The translations under genes and the position numbers were made by a program. Source: Aneurinibacillus sp. Ricciae_BoGa-3 (GTDB taxonomy: Bacteria; Bacillota; Bacilli; Aneurinibacillales; Aneurinibacillaceae). From it: a stretch of DNA of 64,000 bases. The stretch is from positions 4,917,255 through 4,981,254 of the forward strand of contig NZ_CP116887.1 in the NCBI RefSeq assembly GCF_028421645.1. The letters are read 5' to 3'. Shown piece by piece: positions 1 to 9,014 of the stretch; the stretch's first letter is position 1, and every line of letters begins with the position of its first letter. A model generated the notes under the pieces. It saw only the letters and a list, made by a program, of their open reading frames with translations, did no database searches and was not told the origin of the DNA.

Positions 1-2556
1 TTTTCCGAAAATAAGGAACACCTATTTTCGATCGCGAACTATGGTCTGACCAGAGAAGATTTAGAATCCATCCCTGCAAAAATCGCCTGGTCCAAAGCAC
101 CGGACGAATTTCGTACGGCATGGGATGTAATTGAGTATCTACGACAGGTTTACATAGGTTCAACTGCATATCAATTTACACACGTTAACAATGTAGAGGA
201 GCGACACTGGTTAAATCATCGGGTCGCAACCCTTCCGCTGAAGACGTCCATGTCCCGTGAGAAGCAGCTCGCACTGTTGCGCAATCTCATCCAGGCTGAT
301 GAATTTGAACAATTCCTGCATCGCACGTTTGTCGGCCAGAAGCGCTTTTCGCTTGAGGGGTTAGAGGTCCTGGTGCCGATGATGGACGAACTGATTCGGC
401 AGGGTGCACACGATGGTGTCCGCCATGTTCTGATAGGCATGGCCCACCGCGGCCGTTTAAATGTGCTTGCTCACATTTTAGGCAAGCCTTATGAAAAGAT
501 TTTTTCTGAATTCCATCACTCACCCAATAAGGAACTGGTTCCTTCTGAAGGGTCAATGGGCATCAATTACGGCTGGTCAGGCGATGTGAAGTACCATTTG
601 GGAGCAGACCGTGAAATTCAAGAGGATAATGCGGCACGCATAAGGTTAACACTTGCAAATAACCCGAGCCACCTGGAATTCGTAGATCCCGTTGTGGAAG
701 GCTTCACACGTGCCTCCCAGGAGGATCGGAAGGTGGCCGGGCAGCCTGTACAGGATACAACGAAAGCGTTAGCGATTCTGATCCATGGGGATGCGGCTTT
801 CCCGGGTGAAGGCGTAGTCGCGGAAACACTGAACTTAAGCCGGCTTAAAGGTTACCACACCGGGGGTACCATCCACATCATCGCCAATAACCAGATTGGT
901 TTTACCACTGAAAGCGGAGATTCGCGATCGACTCTTTATGCCAGCGATTTGGCAAAGGGGTTCGAAATTCCAATTGTGCATGTTAATGCCGATGACCCCG
1001 AAGCGTGCCTTCAGGCGATTTCACTCGCCTATGAATATCGGAAAACGTTTAAGAAAGACTTCTTAATTGATTTAATGGGCTATCGGCGGTATGGCCATAA
1101 CGAGATGGACGACCCCAACGTGACACAGCCTTTGCTCTACGAAAAAGTATCGAAACATCCGCGCATCCCTGTTTTATATGCGGATAAGCTGAAGGGAAAT
1201 GGCGTGATCAGCGAACAGGATGCAGCCAGCATTAGGCAGGATGTGCAGAACCAGCTTAAAAACGCGTATGAACAGGTGAAAACCGATCAGAAAGAAGAAC
1301 ACGTCCCCTACCACTTGGACAAGGATGAAGACGAGTTCAACATTAAAACAAGCGTTCCAGCCGCCAAACTGGCTCAGTTAAACAAAGAGCTGTTAACCTG
1401 GCCGCAAGAGTTCTCGGTCTATCCTAAATTAGAGAAGATCTTAAAGCGCAGAGAACAGGCACTCGAAACAAGCATCGACTGGGCACATGCGGAAACGCTC
1501 GCTTTCGCCACCATCTTGGCCGATGGAACTCCCATCCGCATGACTGGCCAGGACATCGAGCGGGGAACTTTTGCCCAGCGCCATGTTGTTCTGCATGATT
1601 ATAAGACAGGGAAGACGTTCACACCGCTGCAGCATCTCAAGGACGCAAAAGCTTCGTATGCTGTTTATAACAGTCCGCTGTCCGAAGCATCCGTGCTGGC
1701 ATTCGAATACGGCTATGACGTGCTGGCTAAAAACACACTGGTGTTGTGGGAAGCGCAGTTTGGGGATTTTGCCAATGCGGCGCAGGTCCACATTGATACA
1801 TTTCTTGCCCCGGGCCGGGCTAAATGGGGACAAAAGTCGAGCCTGGTGATGCTGCTGCCGCACGGCTATGAAGGGCAGGGGGCTGAACACTCCAGCGCCC
1901 GTCTGGAACGTTTCCTGCAGCTTTCAGGAAGCCAAAACTGGACGATCGCCAACCTAACAAGTGCAGCCCAATATTTTCATATTCTGCGCTGGCAGGCTTC
2001 AAGGGTTGGAAGAGAGGAGGCGCGGCCACTGATCCTGATGACGCCTAAAAGCCTGCTCCGCAACCCGCGTGCAAGTTCCAGGCTGTCCGAATTAAGTGAA
2101 AGCGCCTTTAAGCCGCTGTTAGAGCAGCCCGGCCTGGAGGCACACGCGGCGACTGCAGAGCGATTAATCCTTTGTTCAGGTAAAGTGGCGATTGACTTGG
2201 AGGCGGAATGGGAAGCACTGAATGTAAACAATGAAAAAATTCATATGGTTCGCGTAGAGCAGCTCTATCCACTGCCATCCAAAGCGATTCGGGAACTGCT
2301 TTCCCGCTGCACCCAGCTTAAAGAAATCGCGTGGGTACAGGAAGAGCCTAAGAATATGGGGGCTTGGTCCTATATCGAACCAAAGCTAAGGGAATTAGGT
2401 AGTGTGCATGTACGGTATATTGGACGGCCCGTTCGCTCCAGCCCGGCAGAAGGGTCTCCGGATGTTCATAAGGTCGAACAGCAGCGCATTCTAAGGGAGG
2501 CCCTTTTTCTTACGGAAATGAATACAGGTAACCCAGGAGGGGATAATCGTGAGTGA
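1..2556 (+). CDS. odhA: 2-oxoglutarate dehydrogenase E1 component (5'-truncated by window edge)
   Basis: E1 subunit of the 2-oxoglutarate dehydrogenase complex: thiamine-diphosphate-dependent decarboxylation of 2-oxoglutarate in the TCA cycle, cytosolic. The frame is open from base 1, so the gene begins outside the window. The ATG at 250 is internal, because upstream codons encode family sequence such as [13 protein letters not shown]. 851 codons are visible against about 930-950 in the family, so roughly 90 N-terminal residues are missing. Motifs seen: [23 protein letters not shown] and NNQIGFTT (ThDP pocket) and [13 protein letters not shown]. The stop overlaps the odhB start by 8 bp, and the odhB Shine-Dalgarno lies inside the last odhA codons, so the two are translationally coupled. 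Confidence 0.96.
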   Translation, partial: FSENKEHLFSIANYGLTREDLESIPAKIAWSKAPDEFRTAWDVIEYLRQVYIGSTAYQFTHVNNVEERHWLNHRVATLPLKTSMSREKQLALLRNLIQADEFEQFLHRTFVGQKRFSLEGLEVLVPMMDELIRQGAHDGVRHVLIGMAHRGRLNVLAHILGKPYEKIFSEFHHSPNKELVPSEGSMGINYGWSGDVKYHLGADREIQEDNAARIRLTLANNPSHLEFVDPVVEGFTRASQEDRKVAGQPVQDTTKALAILIHGDAAFPGEGVVAETLNLSRLKGYHTGGTIHIIANNQIGFTTESGDSRSTLYASDLAKGFEIPIVHVNADDPEACLQAISLAYEYRKTFKKDFLIDLMGYRRYGHNEMDDPNVTQPLLYEKVSKHPRIPVLYADKLKGNGVISEQDAASIRQDVQNQLKNAYEQVKTDQKEEHVPYHLDKDEDEFNIKTSVPAAKLAQLNKELLTWPQEFSVYPKLEKILKRREQALETSIDWAHAETLAFATILADGTPIRMTGQDIERGTFAQRHVVLHDYKTGKTFTPLQHLKDAKASYAVYNSPLSEASVLAFEYGYDVLAKNTLVLWEAQFGDFANAAQVHIDTFLAPGRAKWGQKSSLVMLLPHGYEGQGAEHSSARLERFLQLSGSQNWTIANLTSAAQYFHILRWQASRVGREEARPLILMTPKSLLRNPRASSRLSELSESAFKPLLEQPGLEAHAATAERLILCSGKVAIDLEAEWEALNVNNEKIHMVRVEQLYPLPSKAIRELLSRCTQLKEIAWVQEEPKNMGAWSYIEPKLRELGSVHVRYIGRPVRSSPAEGSPDVHKVEQQRILREALFLTEMNTGNPGGDNRE

Positions 2557-3940
2557 AGTAAGAATTCCGGAATTGGCTGAATCAATAACAGAAGCAACCA
2601 TTGTGAATTGGCTAAAGGCAGAGGGTGACAGGGTTTCGCAGGGGGAAGTCCTGGCTGAATTGGAGACTGATAAAGTTAATGTGGAACTGAGTGCGGAACA
2701 AGATGGAACGCTTACAAAAATTTTGCGTGAACCGGGCGACACCGTTCAGGTAGGAGAAGTGGTGGCCATTATCAGCCAGGGAGCTGGCAATGAAGAGGGC
2801 ACGGCTGCCTCTCCTGATATCGAGGCTGTTCCTGCTGACGTTAAGGCTGCCTCTCCTGATATCGAGGCTGTTCCTGCTGACGTTAAGGCTGCCTCTCCCG
2901 TGCAAACGCCCGCCCCGGCTCATGTACCATCCGGTATCGAAGCAAACGCTGCACAGCCGGCATCTACTGCAAATGCAGTACGTTCCGCATATGGCGAAGA
3001 AGCCGGGGCAGACACCCATGGAGAGGGCGGCAGGCTGGCCACCCCTGCTGCACGCAGGCTCGCTAGAGAATTGAACATCGATATAAATCAGGTAAGAGGC
3101 CAGGATCCGCTTGGCAGAATCACAGTTGAGGACTTCAAGGCGAATCAAACCGGACAGCCACAAGCACGACAGGCAAAGGCTCCTGCTGCCCAGAACCGGC
3201 AGGCAGGCGGAAAAGCAGCATCATCCGGCAGCTTCGATAAACCGGTGGAGCACATACCGCTCACAAGGCGCCGCAAAACCATTGCCGAGCGGTTAGTGAA
3301 TGCACAGCACACCGCTGCAATGCTCACCACATTCAATGAAGTGGATATGACCGCGATCATGGATGTGCGCAAACGCCGCCAGGAGAAATTTGTCAAGGAG
3401 CATAATATAAAGCTGGGCTTTATGTCTTTCTTTACGAAAGCAGTTGTCGGTGCGCTTAAATTCTTCCCGCTACTAAACGCGGAGATCAAGGAAGACGAAA
3501 TTCTCGTTAAGAAATTTTATGACATCGGAATTGCGGTTTCGACGAATGAAGGACTGGTGGTGCCTGTTGTGCGGGACGCGGACAGGCTGAGCTTTGCCGG
3601 ATTGGAGCAGGCAATTGCCGGGCTGGCGGAGAAGGCCAGAAACAAAAAACTCGCTTTATCCGATCTGCAGGGAGGCACGTTTACCATCACCAATGGCGGA
3701 ACATTCGGCTCCCTGTTGTCTACCCCAATACTTAACGCACCACAGGTTGGCATTCTCGGCATGCACAAGATTCAGCTGCGCCCTGTTGCGATAGATAAGG
3801 AGCACTCAGAGAACCGGCCCATGATGTACATTGCACTGTCGTATGATCACAGGATTGTAGACGGCAAAGAAGCTGTCGGTTTTCTTGTAAAGGTAAAGGA
3901 ACTACTGGAGGATCCGGAAACACTGCTACTGGAAGGTTAA
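2549..3940 (+). CDS. odhB: dihydrolipoyl succinyltransferase, E2 of the 2-oxoglutarate dehydrogenase complex
   Basis: Transfers the succinyl group from lipoamide to CoA and forms the core of the OGDH complex. It starts with GTG, preceded by AGGAGGGG. Order of domains: lipoyl domain (residues 1-75, lipoylated Lys42 in ETDKVNVE), a long Ala/Pro linker, a peripheral subunit-binding domain (about 167-200, with [14 protein letters not shown]), a second Ala/Gln linker, and a CAT-like catalytic domain ending with [11 protein letters not shown], where His and Asp are catalytic. The first linker holds a perfect 42-bp tandem duplication, so the 14-residue unit [14 protein letters not shown] appears twice. 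463 aa is long for this family, mostly because of the linkers. Forms an operon with odhA. Confidence 0.96.
   Translation: MSEVRIPELAESITEATIVNWLKAEGDRVSQGEVLAELETDKVNVELSAEQDGTLTKILREPGDTVQVGEVVAIISQGAGNEEGTAASPDIEAVPADVKAASPDIEAVPADVKAASPVQTPAPAHVPSGIEANAAQPASTANAVRSAYGEEAGADTHGEGGRLATPAARRLARELNIDINQVRGQDPLGRITVEDFKANQTGQPQARQAKAPAAQNRQAGGKAASSGSFDKPVEHIPLTRRRKTIAERLVNAQHTAAMLTTFNEVDMTAIMDVRKRRQEKFVKEHNIKLGFMSFFTKAVVGALKFFPLLNAEIKEDEILVKKFYDIGIAVSTNEGLVVPVVRDADRLSFAGLEQAIAGLAEKARNKKLALSDLQGGTFTITNGGTFGSLLSTPILNAPQVGILGMHKIQLRPVAIDKEHSENRPMMYIALSYDHRIVDGKEAVGFLVKVKELLEDPETLLLEG
2804..2887 (+). repeat. perfect 42-bp tandem duplication in the odhB linker
   Basis: Two identical 42-bp units (2804-2845 and 2846-2887) follow each other, and a third partial copy of about 10 bases starts at 2888. 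The unit is a multiple of three, so it keeps the frame and lengthens the flexible linker between the lipoyl and subunit-binding domains by 14 residues. No base differs between the units, so the duplication is recent or the copies are still exchanging. Confidence 0.95.
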
Positions 3941-3970
3941 GATACATTTTCTTATTGGAGGAAACCTGTA

Positions 3971-5509
3971 ATGGATAGCCATGCTATGGACAACAAAGCA
4001 ATGCCTCAATTTCCGGATTCATACTGGAGGGAGTCGGTCAGGCTCCCCGCCTTCCCTAAACTCTCCGAAGATATAACGGTGGATGTGGCCATCGTTGGGG
4101 CAGGCATCTCCGGTATTACGACCGCCTATTTGCTTGCGAAGGAAGGGGTAAAGGTAGCCTTGATTGACGCAGGCCTTATTCTGAACGGGACAACGGCTTC
4201 GACAACGGCTAAAATTACGGCGCAGCATGACATTATTTATGACCAGTTCATTCACCAGTTAGGCGAAGAAAAGGCTAGGCTATATTACGAAGCGAATAAG
4301 GATGCGCTTAGGTTTATTCGAAAAGCCGTTCAGGAGCACAGCATTGAATGTCAGCTTACAAAAGAAAATGCCTACCTTTACACCAGTTCCGATTCTGCTA
4401 TCGAAAAACTGGAGAAAGAGTTTGCCGCCTATAAACAGCTGGGAATTCCCGGCGAATTCCTGGACAGCCTCCCTATCCCAGTACCGGCAAAAGCCGCTGT
4501 GGTTATGAAGGATCAGGCTCAGTTTCACCCGCTCCAATACTTAACTGCGTTGATGCATGCTTTTATTGACGCAGGCGGTTCCATTTACGAAAACACAATA
4601 GCGGTTGAGGCTGACCTAGGATCCAAGCCAAAAGTCATTACGCGGGATGGGCATAAAATTACATGCCAGCATGTCATCGCCTGCTCCCACTTTCCTTTCT
4701 GTGATTTACATGGGTTTTACTTTGCGAGGCTGTACGCGTATCGATCGTATGTACTCGGTGTAAAAACCGAAAAGGAATTTCCGGGCGGGATGTACCTTAG
4801 TGTTGATCAACCATCTCGCTCATTGCGCTATACGACCATGGGAAATGGAGATAGACTGGTGTTGTTTGGCGGTGAAAACCATAAAACAGGCCAGGGAATC
4901 CCCACAATTAATCACTACGAAGCTCTTCAAGATTTTGCCGCCGGAACCTTCGGCATAAAAGAAATCCCTTATCGCTGGTCCGCCCAGGATCTGGTGACCC
5001 CGGATAATGTTCCATACATTGGCCCTATCACATCCAGCGAAGAAAACATTCTAGTTGCGACTGGCTACAGAAAGTGGGGAATGACCAATGGAACGGCTGC
5101 AGCGTTGTTGCTACGTGATTTAGTGCTGGAAAGGGATAATCCATACCGGGAACTTTATGCCCCATCAAGGTCAAGCACCGGACAGAGCATTAAAACGCTT
5201 ATCGTAGAGAACGCGGATGTGGCCAAACACTTAGTTGAGGGCAAAGTTGAACTCATTCAGATGAGGCCAGAGACCTTAGTAAACGACGAAGGGGCGGTAG
5301 TCGATATTGGGAGAAGAGCGGGTGCATACCGGGACGAGCAGGGCACACTGCATATGGTTGAAACCACCTGTACACACATGGGGTGTGAAGTCGAATGGAA
5401 CAGTGGGGATCGCACATGGGATTGTCCCTGCCATGGCTCCCGCTTCTCGATAACGGGCGAAGTTATCGAAGGGCCTGCTGAGAGGCCGCTGGAAAAAATA
5501 GAGGAGTAA
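3971..5509 (+). CDS. FAD-dependent oxidoreductase with C-terminal Rieske [2Fe-2S] domain (YhfW-like)
   Basis: 512 aa. The N-terminal DAO-type flavoprotein domain has the dinucleotide-binding motif VAIVGAGISGITTAYLLA (about residues 37-54). The C-terminal 90 residues form a Rieske domain with both ligand boxes, CTHMGC and CPCHGS, so it should bind a [2Fe-2S] cluster. No signal peptide, so probably cytosolic. This architecture is that of B. subtilis YhfW, whose substrate is unknown to me. The start ATG follows TTGGAGG. It lies 30 bp after odhB and is followed by a strong terminator, so it may be the last gene of the odhAB transcript; a metabolic link is inference only. Confidence 0.88.
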   Translation: MDSHAMDNKAMPQFPDSYWRESVRLPAFPKLSEDITVDVAIVGAGISGITTAYLLAKEGVKVALIDAGLILNGTTASTTAKITAQHDIIYDQFIHQLGEEKARLYYEANKDALRFIRKAVQEHSIECQLTKENAYLYTSSDSAIEKLEKEFAAYKQLGIPGEFLDSLPIPVPAKAAVVMKDQAQFHPLQYLTALMHAFIDAGGSIYENTIAVEADLGSKPKVITRDGHKITCQHVIACSHFPFCDLHGFYFARLYAYRSYVLGVKTEKEFPGGMYLSVDQPSRSLRYTTMGNGDRLVLFGGENHKTGQGIPTINHYEALQDFAAGTFGIKEIPYRWSAQDLVTPDNVPYIGPITSSEENILVATGYRKWGMTNGTAAALLLRDLVLERDNPYRELYAPSRSSTGQSIKTLIVENADVAKHLVEGKVELIQMRPETLVNDEGAVVDIGRRAGAYRDEQGTLHMVETTCTHMGCEVEWNSGDRTWDCPCHGSRFSITGEVIEGPAERPLEKIEE

Positions 5510-5511
5510 AC

Positions 5512-5544
5512 AAATCCTCCACTCATCATTGGGTGGGGGATTTT
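5512..5544 (+). terminator. Rho-independent terminator after the odhAB-oxidoreductase unit
   Basis: A 13-bp stem (5512-5524 with 5531-5543, two G-T pairs) closes a 6-base loop and runs into TTTT. It starts two bases after the oxidoreductase stop codon. Confidence 0.85.
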
Positions 5545-5660
5545 ACATTAGCCGGCTATTCAAAACTTTCTTTTTTTATTATAGTAGAAGAAGCAGCATT
5601 TTCCATCATGTTCCATGCTGTTGCAACATTAAATTTGGCTAGCGCGCAAGGAGGAGTGTA

Positions 5661-6380
5661 ATGAAAAGACTGCTATCTGCCGTTTTGCTTTCAGCTGCAG
5701 CAGCTGGCACCTGTATCGGGGCAGCGCCCATTGTATATGGTGCTCCGGCTGCTGTAACCAGTTCCCAAGTTAAAATTATTTCACAAAGCATGCCTATTAA
5801 TCTTGAGCATGTTACAGGAAAGATCACGTATCCCAAGTTTGAAGGAATCAAGAACAGCAAGGTACAAAACACGCTTAACACCCTGTTTTTAGCCCATGCC
5901 CAGACCGTGAAAGCATCTGCTGTAAAGCTCAACCAAGAAGCACAGGGCTCCTACAGTCCGGAAGCAAAACTAAGTGTAGAGACGCAATATGCGGTAAAAC
6001 GCAATAAGAATGGCATCGTAAGCGCGGTATTCACCGACTATTCATATACGGGCGGCGCGCACGGGATGTATGACAAAGTGGCGTATACGGTTGATGCAAA
6101 TAGCGGCAGGATTTATCAGTTGAAAGACTTATTTAAAAAAGGCACAAACTATACGGCCGTTATAAACGCGGAGATAAGGGCACAGTTAAAAACGCAAAAA
6201 GAGTACTTCTGGCAAACCCCGTTCAAAGGAATACCGGCTAATCAGCGTTATTATTTAACCAACCAGGGAATCGTTATTTATTTTGGCCTCTACGAATATA
6301 CGCCGTACGTAAACGGAATGCCCGAATTTTTTATCCCGTACTCTAAAATTTCCAAGTATCTAATGGCAGCTGTTAGGTAA
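5661..6380 (+). CDS. secreted DUF4163/DUF3298 (RsiV/PdaC-type) protein
   Basis: 239 aa with a clear Sec signal peptide (MKRLL, then an Ala/Ser-rich core, cleavage probably near residues 27-30 in YGAPA). The mature part has the hallmarks of the DUF4163-DUF3298 fold: YSYTGGAHGMYDK in the middle, and a C-terminal stretch with IYFGLYEYTPYVNGMPEF. In B. subtilis this fold occurs in RsiV, where it binds lysozyme, and in PdaC next to a deacetylase domain. Here it stands alone without a catalytic or transmembrane domain, so its role is open; binding of cell-wall ligands is a guess. It has its own ribosome site GGAGGAG and is bounded by terminators on both sides, so it is probably monocistronic. Confidence 0.78.
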   Translation: MKRLLSAVLLSAAAAGTCIGAAPIVYGAPAAVTSSQVKIISQSMPINLEHVTGKITYPKFEGIKNSKVQNTLNTLFLAHAQTVKASAVKLNQEAQGSYSPEAKLSVETQYAVKRNKNGIVSAVFTDYSYTGGAHGMYDKVAYTVDANSGRIYQLKDLFKKGTNYTAVINAEIRAQLKTQKEYFWQTPFKGIPANQRYYLTNQGIVIYFGLYEYTPYVNGMPEFFIPYSKISKYLMAAVR

Positions 6381-6387
6381 TCCTTTC

Positions 6388-6424
6388 AAAGAAACTCTTA
6401 CGACACAGAGAGTTTCTTTTCTAT
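6388..6424 (+). terminator. Rho-independent terminator
   Basis: Perfect 11-bp stem, AAAGAAACTCT (6388-6398) with its complement (6409-6419), 10-base loop, then TTTTC. It ends the DUF3298-type gene. Confidence 0.85.
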
Positions 6425-6504
6425 TTCCGCGAATAGAGCATTTATTTTCATCCGCATAATATTTATTATATATATGTAAATATTTATATAAAGAAGGCGA
6501 ATAG

Positions 6505-7707
6505 ATGAATTGGAAACGTACATTAGCTATTTTATGGATAGCTAACTTTATCGCGGTCGCTGGCACAAGCTTAATCCTTCCATTTCTCCCTTTATTTATA
6601 GAGGACCTCGGCGTTCACCAAATGGCGGATGTTGAAAAGTGGTCAGGGGCCATTTTCTCTTCCCAAATGCTTACGGCGGTTTTGTTTCAGCCGTTATGGG
6701 GATCGCTGGCTGACAAATATGGGCGAAAACCCATGCTTCTGCGGGCCGGAATTGGGATGGGGATCATGACCATTCTTATGGGGTTTGTTCATGCACCCTG
6801 GGAATTGCTTGTTCTCCGGCTAATTAACGGTGTGTTCTCCGGTTTCATTTCCATGTCTATTTCCCTGCAGGCTTCCATTACGCCAGATGAACATTCAGGA
6901 AAAGCATTGGGAACCTTACAAACCGGCCAGATGGCAGGCACACTTATTGGACCGCTTATCGGGGGGGTTCTGGCTGAAGTGCTTGGTTTTCGGGATGTCT
7001 TTATTTTAACGGGTTTATTGCTTCTCCTGGCTAGCATCATCGTGATGATTCTGGTTAAAGAAATCGTGCCTGAGAAAGCGGCCAAAATGGAAAACGATAC
7101 AGAATCGCACAGCTGGCGGCTTCTTATTCCGCTTATTCCTGTGTTCGTTGCGACAACCGTTACCCAATTGGGCATGATGTCCATTCAGCCTATTCTTACA
7201 ATTTACACCAAGACGGTATACCACGGCGCCCACCTGGCATTTATTGCGGGACTCGTTGTCGCCGCTTCCGGTGTAGCCAACTTAATCGGTTCCCCTCTTC
7301 TTGGACGGTTTGGCGACAAAGTTGGGCAGCGAAAGATTTTAATTGTTTCACTCGTTATGGCGGGATTGTCCTTCCTGCCTCAGGCATTAACCAACAACAT
7401 TACGGTTCTGATCATTGGCCGTTTCTTGCTTGGCTTGTTTGTAGGCGGTATGCTGCCATCCTTAAATGTATTGGTTAAGAAGCTGGCTCCGAAGAATATC
7501 CAGGCGAAAGCATTCGGCTTCAACTCCAGTGCCCAATTCCTCGGCAACTTTCTTGGTCCGCTCCTGGGGAGCTCGGTTGCAGCTGCGTATGATATCCGGG
7601 ATGTCTTCTATATAACCATGATCATTCTTTTCCTCAATGCATTGCTGATTGCATGGAACCGAAAATTGGATGTCCCTGTAAGCAATAAAATCTCCCATCA
7701 ACCTTAA
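6505..7707 (+). CDS. MFS multidrug efflux transporter (DHA1 family)
   Basis: 400 aa inner-membrane protein with about 12 hydrophobic segments. The loop between TM2 and TM3 holds major-facilitator motif A as GSLADKYGRKPML, and a weaker copy, LLGRFGDKVGQRK, follows in the second half. A motif-C-like stretch (GTLIGPLIGGVLAE) in TM5 points to a drug:H+ antiporter. Closest by feel to MdtG/Bmr-type exporters; the substrate cannot be read from sequence. Starts at ATG 6505 after AAGAAGG. An AT-rich upstream stretch (6450-6495) may hold its promoter. The stop codon lies in the loop of the following terminator. Confidence 0.85.
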   Translation: MNWKRTLAILWIANFIAVAGTSLILPFLPLFIEDLGVHQMADVEKWSGAIFSSQMLTAVLFQPLWGSLADKYGRKPMLLRAGIGMGIMTILMGFVHAPWELLVLRLINGVFSGFISMSISLQASITPDEHSGKALGTLQTGQMAGTLIGPLIGGVLAEVLGFRDVFILTGLLLLLASIIVMILVKEIVPEKAAKMENDTESHSWRLLIPLIPVFVATTVTQLGMMSIQPILTIYTKTVYHGAHLAFIAGLVVAASGVANLIGSPLLGRFGDKVGQRKILIVSLVMAGLSFLPQALTNNITVLIIGRFLLGLFVGGMLPSLNVLVKKLAPKNIQAKAFGFNSSAQFLGNFLGPLLGSSVAAAYDIRDVFYITMIILFLNALLIAWNRKLDVPVSNKISHQP

Positions 7708-7720
7708 GATGGGAATTTTA
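7687..7720 (+). terminator. terminator overlapping the end of the MFS gene
   Basis: AAAAT-C-TCCCATC (7687-7699) pairs with GATGGGA-ATTTT (7708-7719) with one bulged C. The TAA stop of the transporter is in the loop. Confidence 0.75.
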
Positions 7721-7795
7721 CTGCGTGCACTTTTTTGAATAGGCAAGCCGCTTCCTGTAAATATTAAAGCAATAAAAAATAAGGAGGTTATGTTC

Positions 7796-7975
7796 ATGAA
7801 TGCACAGCGGGCTAAGGAGATTACCACATCACCTCAGGTAGTAGATGTTACCTTTCAGGGGGTTTCCGTATATATTCAACACGTTGACGAAAAGAAAGAA
7901 ACAGCAAGAATTTACCCGCTTGATCACCCGGAAAAAGAGCAGGAAGTGCCGTTAAACAGCCTGCAGGAACGCTAA
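7796..7975 (+). CDS. sspH: H-type small acid-soluble spore protein
   Basis: 59 aa, starting MNAQRAKEI. It matches the SspH family along its whole length: N-terminal NxQRAKEI, central VTFQGVSVYIQHVDE, and a C-terminal EVPLNSLQE. Minor SASPs of this type are made in the forespore and packed into the spore core. Two ATG codons are possible. The one at 7796 sits 8 bases after AAGGAGG, while 7790 is only 2 bases away, so 7796 is the start. Stands alone between terminators; I cannot point to a convincing sigma-G promoter. Confidence 0.93.
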   Translation: MNAQRAKEITTSPQVVDVTFQGVSVYIQHVDEKKETARIYPLDHPEKEQEVPLNSLQER

Positions 7976-8013
7976 CGTGTAGATGGCCAAGGACACGGCA
8001 GCCATGGCTCGTG

Positions 8014-8556
8014 TTAGATAACTTCGCTCATGGCTGCTTGCGCTTCAATGTGCATGGTGTAACGAACTTTTTGAATATAGTAAAATTCATACATGTCGGC
8101 GTTTGCATGATTATGCACAAACGAGTGCTTCGGATTTTCGTTTAGCCGTTGACAGTAAGGCAACTTTTCCGCTGCTGTACGGGAACGGACATTTTCCTTG
8201 CGAATTCGCATATAAACCGTCTCCATTTGATGCTCATAGAACAATTCACTTAAAAACGCCTCTTTTGCGGCTTGGTTGTAGCCCTTCCCAAAATACATCT
8301 TACCAATCCATGTGCCAATAAAGCCTGCCCGATTTTCAATGTCGTATAAAGTAATCGTGCCAATCGGATGCCCGCATTCGTCAAGAATTGTGCGGGATAT
8401 TAAGTTACCCTGCTCTTCTTGTTCGATTATTTGCTTCGTGATAAATAGGAACTCCCCGAAGGAACTTGCTTTGTGACGCACGAATGGGAAGACAGCAGGA
8501 TCACTCATTAAATCGAACAAAACACGGCAATCCGACAACTCACGTTTTTTCAGCAC
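8014..8556 (-). CDS. GNAT-family N-acetyltransferase (RimJ/RimL-like)
   Basis: 180 aa. The acetyl-CoA binding core is visible: HPIGTITLYDIENRAGFIGTWIG (strands 2-4), then GKGYNQAAKEAF, which replaces the usual Q/R-x-x-G-x-G/A loop, followed by MRIRKENVRSRTAAEKL, the conserved Asn-x-x-S/A helix. Acceptor unknown. The start is GTG at 8556, 8 bases after GGAGGG. Lone minus-strand gene between sspH and a dispersed repeat element. Confidence 0.85.
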   Translation of the reverse strand: MLKKRELSDCRVLFDLMSDPAVFPFVRHKASSFGEFLFITKQIIEQEEQGNLISRTILDECGHPIGTITLYDIENRAGFIGTWIGKMYFGKGYNQAAKEAFLSELFYEHQMETVYMRIRKENVRSRTAAEKLPYCQRLNENPKHSFVHNHANADMYEFYYIQKVRYTMHIEAQAAMSEVI

Positions 8557-8684
8557 AATGAGTCCCTCCAGGTATACTAGATCAGTGGGTCTCCCCTAAA
8601 TTATCTACCCTTATTGTACTTTTTTATCAAGGCGGAAACGTTGAATTAATGTAAAGGAATGATAAAGTTTTAGGCTTGCTTAAT

Positions 8685-8932
8685 AAGAATAAACATCGCG
8701 GACATACCGCTCTGTCCCTTCCCCCCGCAGAAGTTTTTTCGGCCGCTTTCTGTCACAACGGGCGGACCGCATTAGGGAATCTTGGCTATCGGCAAGCATA
8801 GCGCAGGCGATAGCCTTAGATTCCTTTATACCGTTTAGGTGCAACATCTGGGTATCTCTTTAGCGTTTTGGGGATCATCCGGTCCCCGGGTAAGAAATAG
8901 CGCTTTAAAGTAACATTAATTTCTTTATGGAC
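8685..8932 (+). repeat. dispersed palindromic element, copy A (internal deletion)
   Basis: First of six related intergenic segments in this window. Starts AAACATCGCGGACAT and shares long blocks with copy E at 60641: the CGGCCGC...GGCGGACCG hairpin, the block with the 8-bp stem 8784-8791/8808-8815, TTTAGGTGCAACATC, and a distal hairpin 8870-8876/8881-8887. It lacks about 110 bp present in E, including the right inverted repeat, between GGGTATC and TCTTTAGC. No reading frame in it is conserved between copies. Confidence 0.85.
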
Positions 8933-8936
8933 AAGC

Positions 8937-9014
8937 AAAGAGAAACTAAGGCTATCGACCTTCACCTACGGTTTGGCGTCAGCCAAGTTTTCTAGTAGGC
9001 TATTCAAGCTAACG
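8937..9014. other. short spacer with no recognisable feature
   Basis: About 75 bp between repeat copy A and the helD stop codon. I see no convincing terminator, although the minus-strand helD transcript must end in this stretch or in the repeat. Confidence 0.5.

Noticed and set aside
250..252. ATG 250 as the start of odhA
   Set aside because: The same frame is open upstream to base 1 and encodes conserved E1 sequence.
2612..3163. 183-codon minus-strand frame
   Set aside because: Antisense to odhB; its internal repeat is the shadow of the 42-bp duplication.
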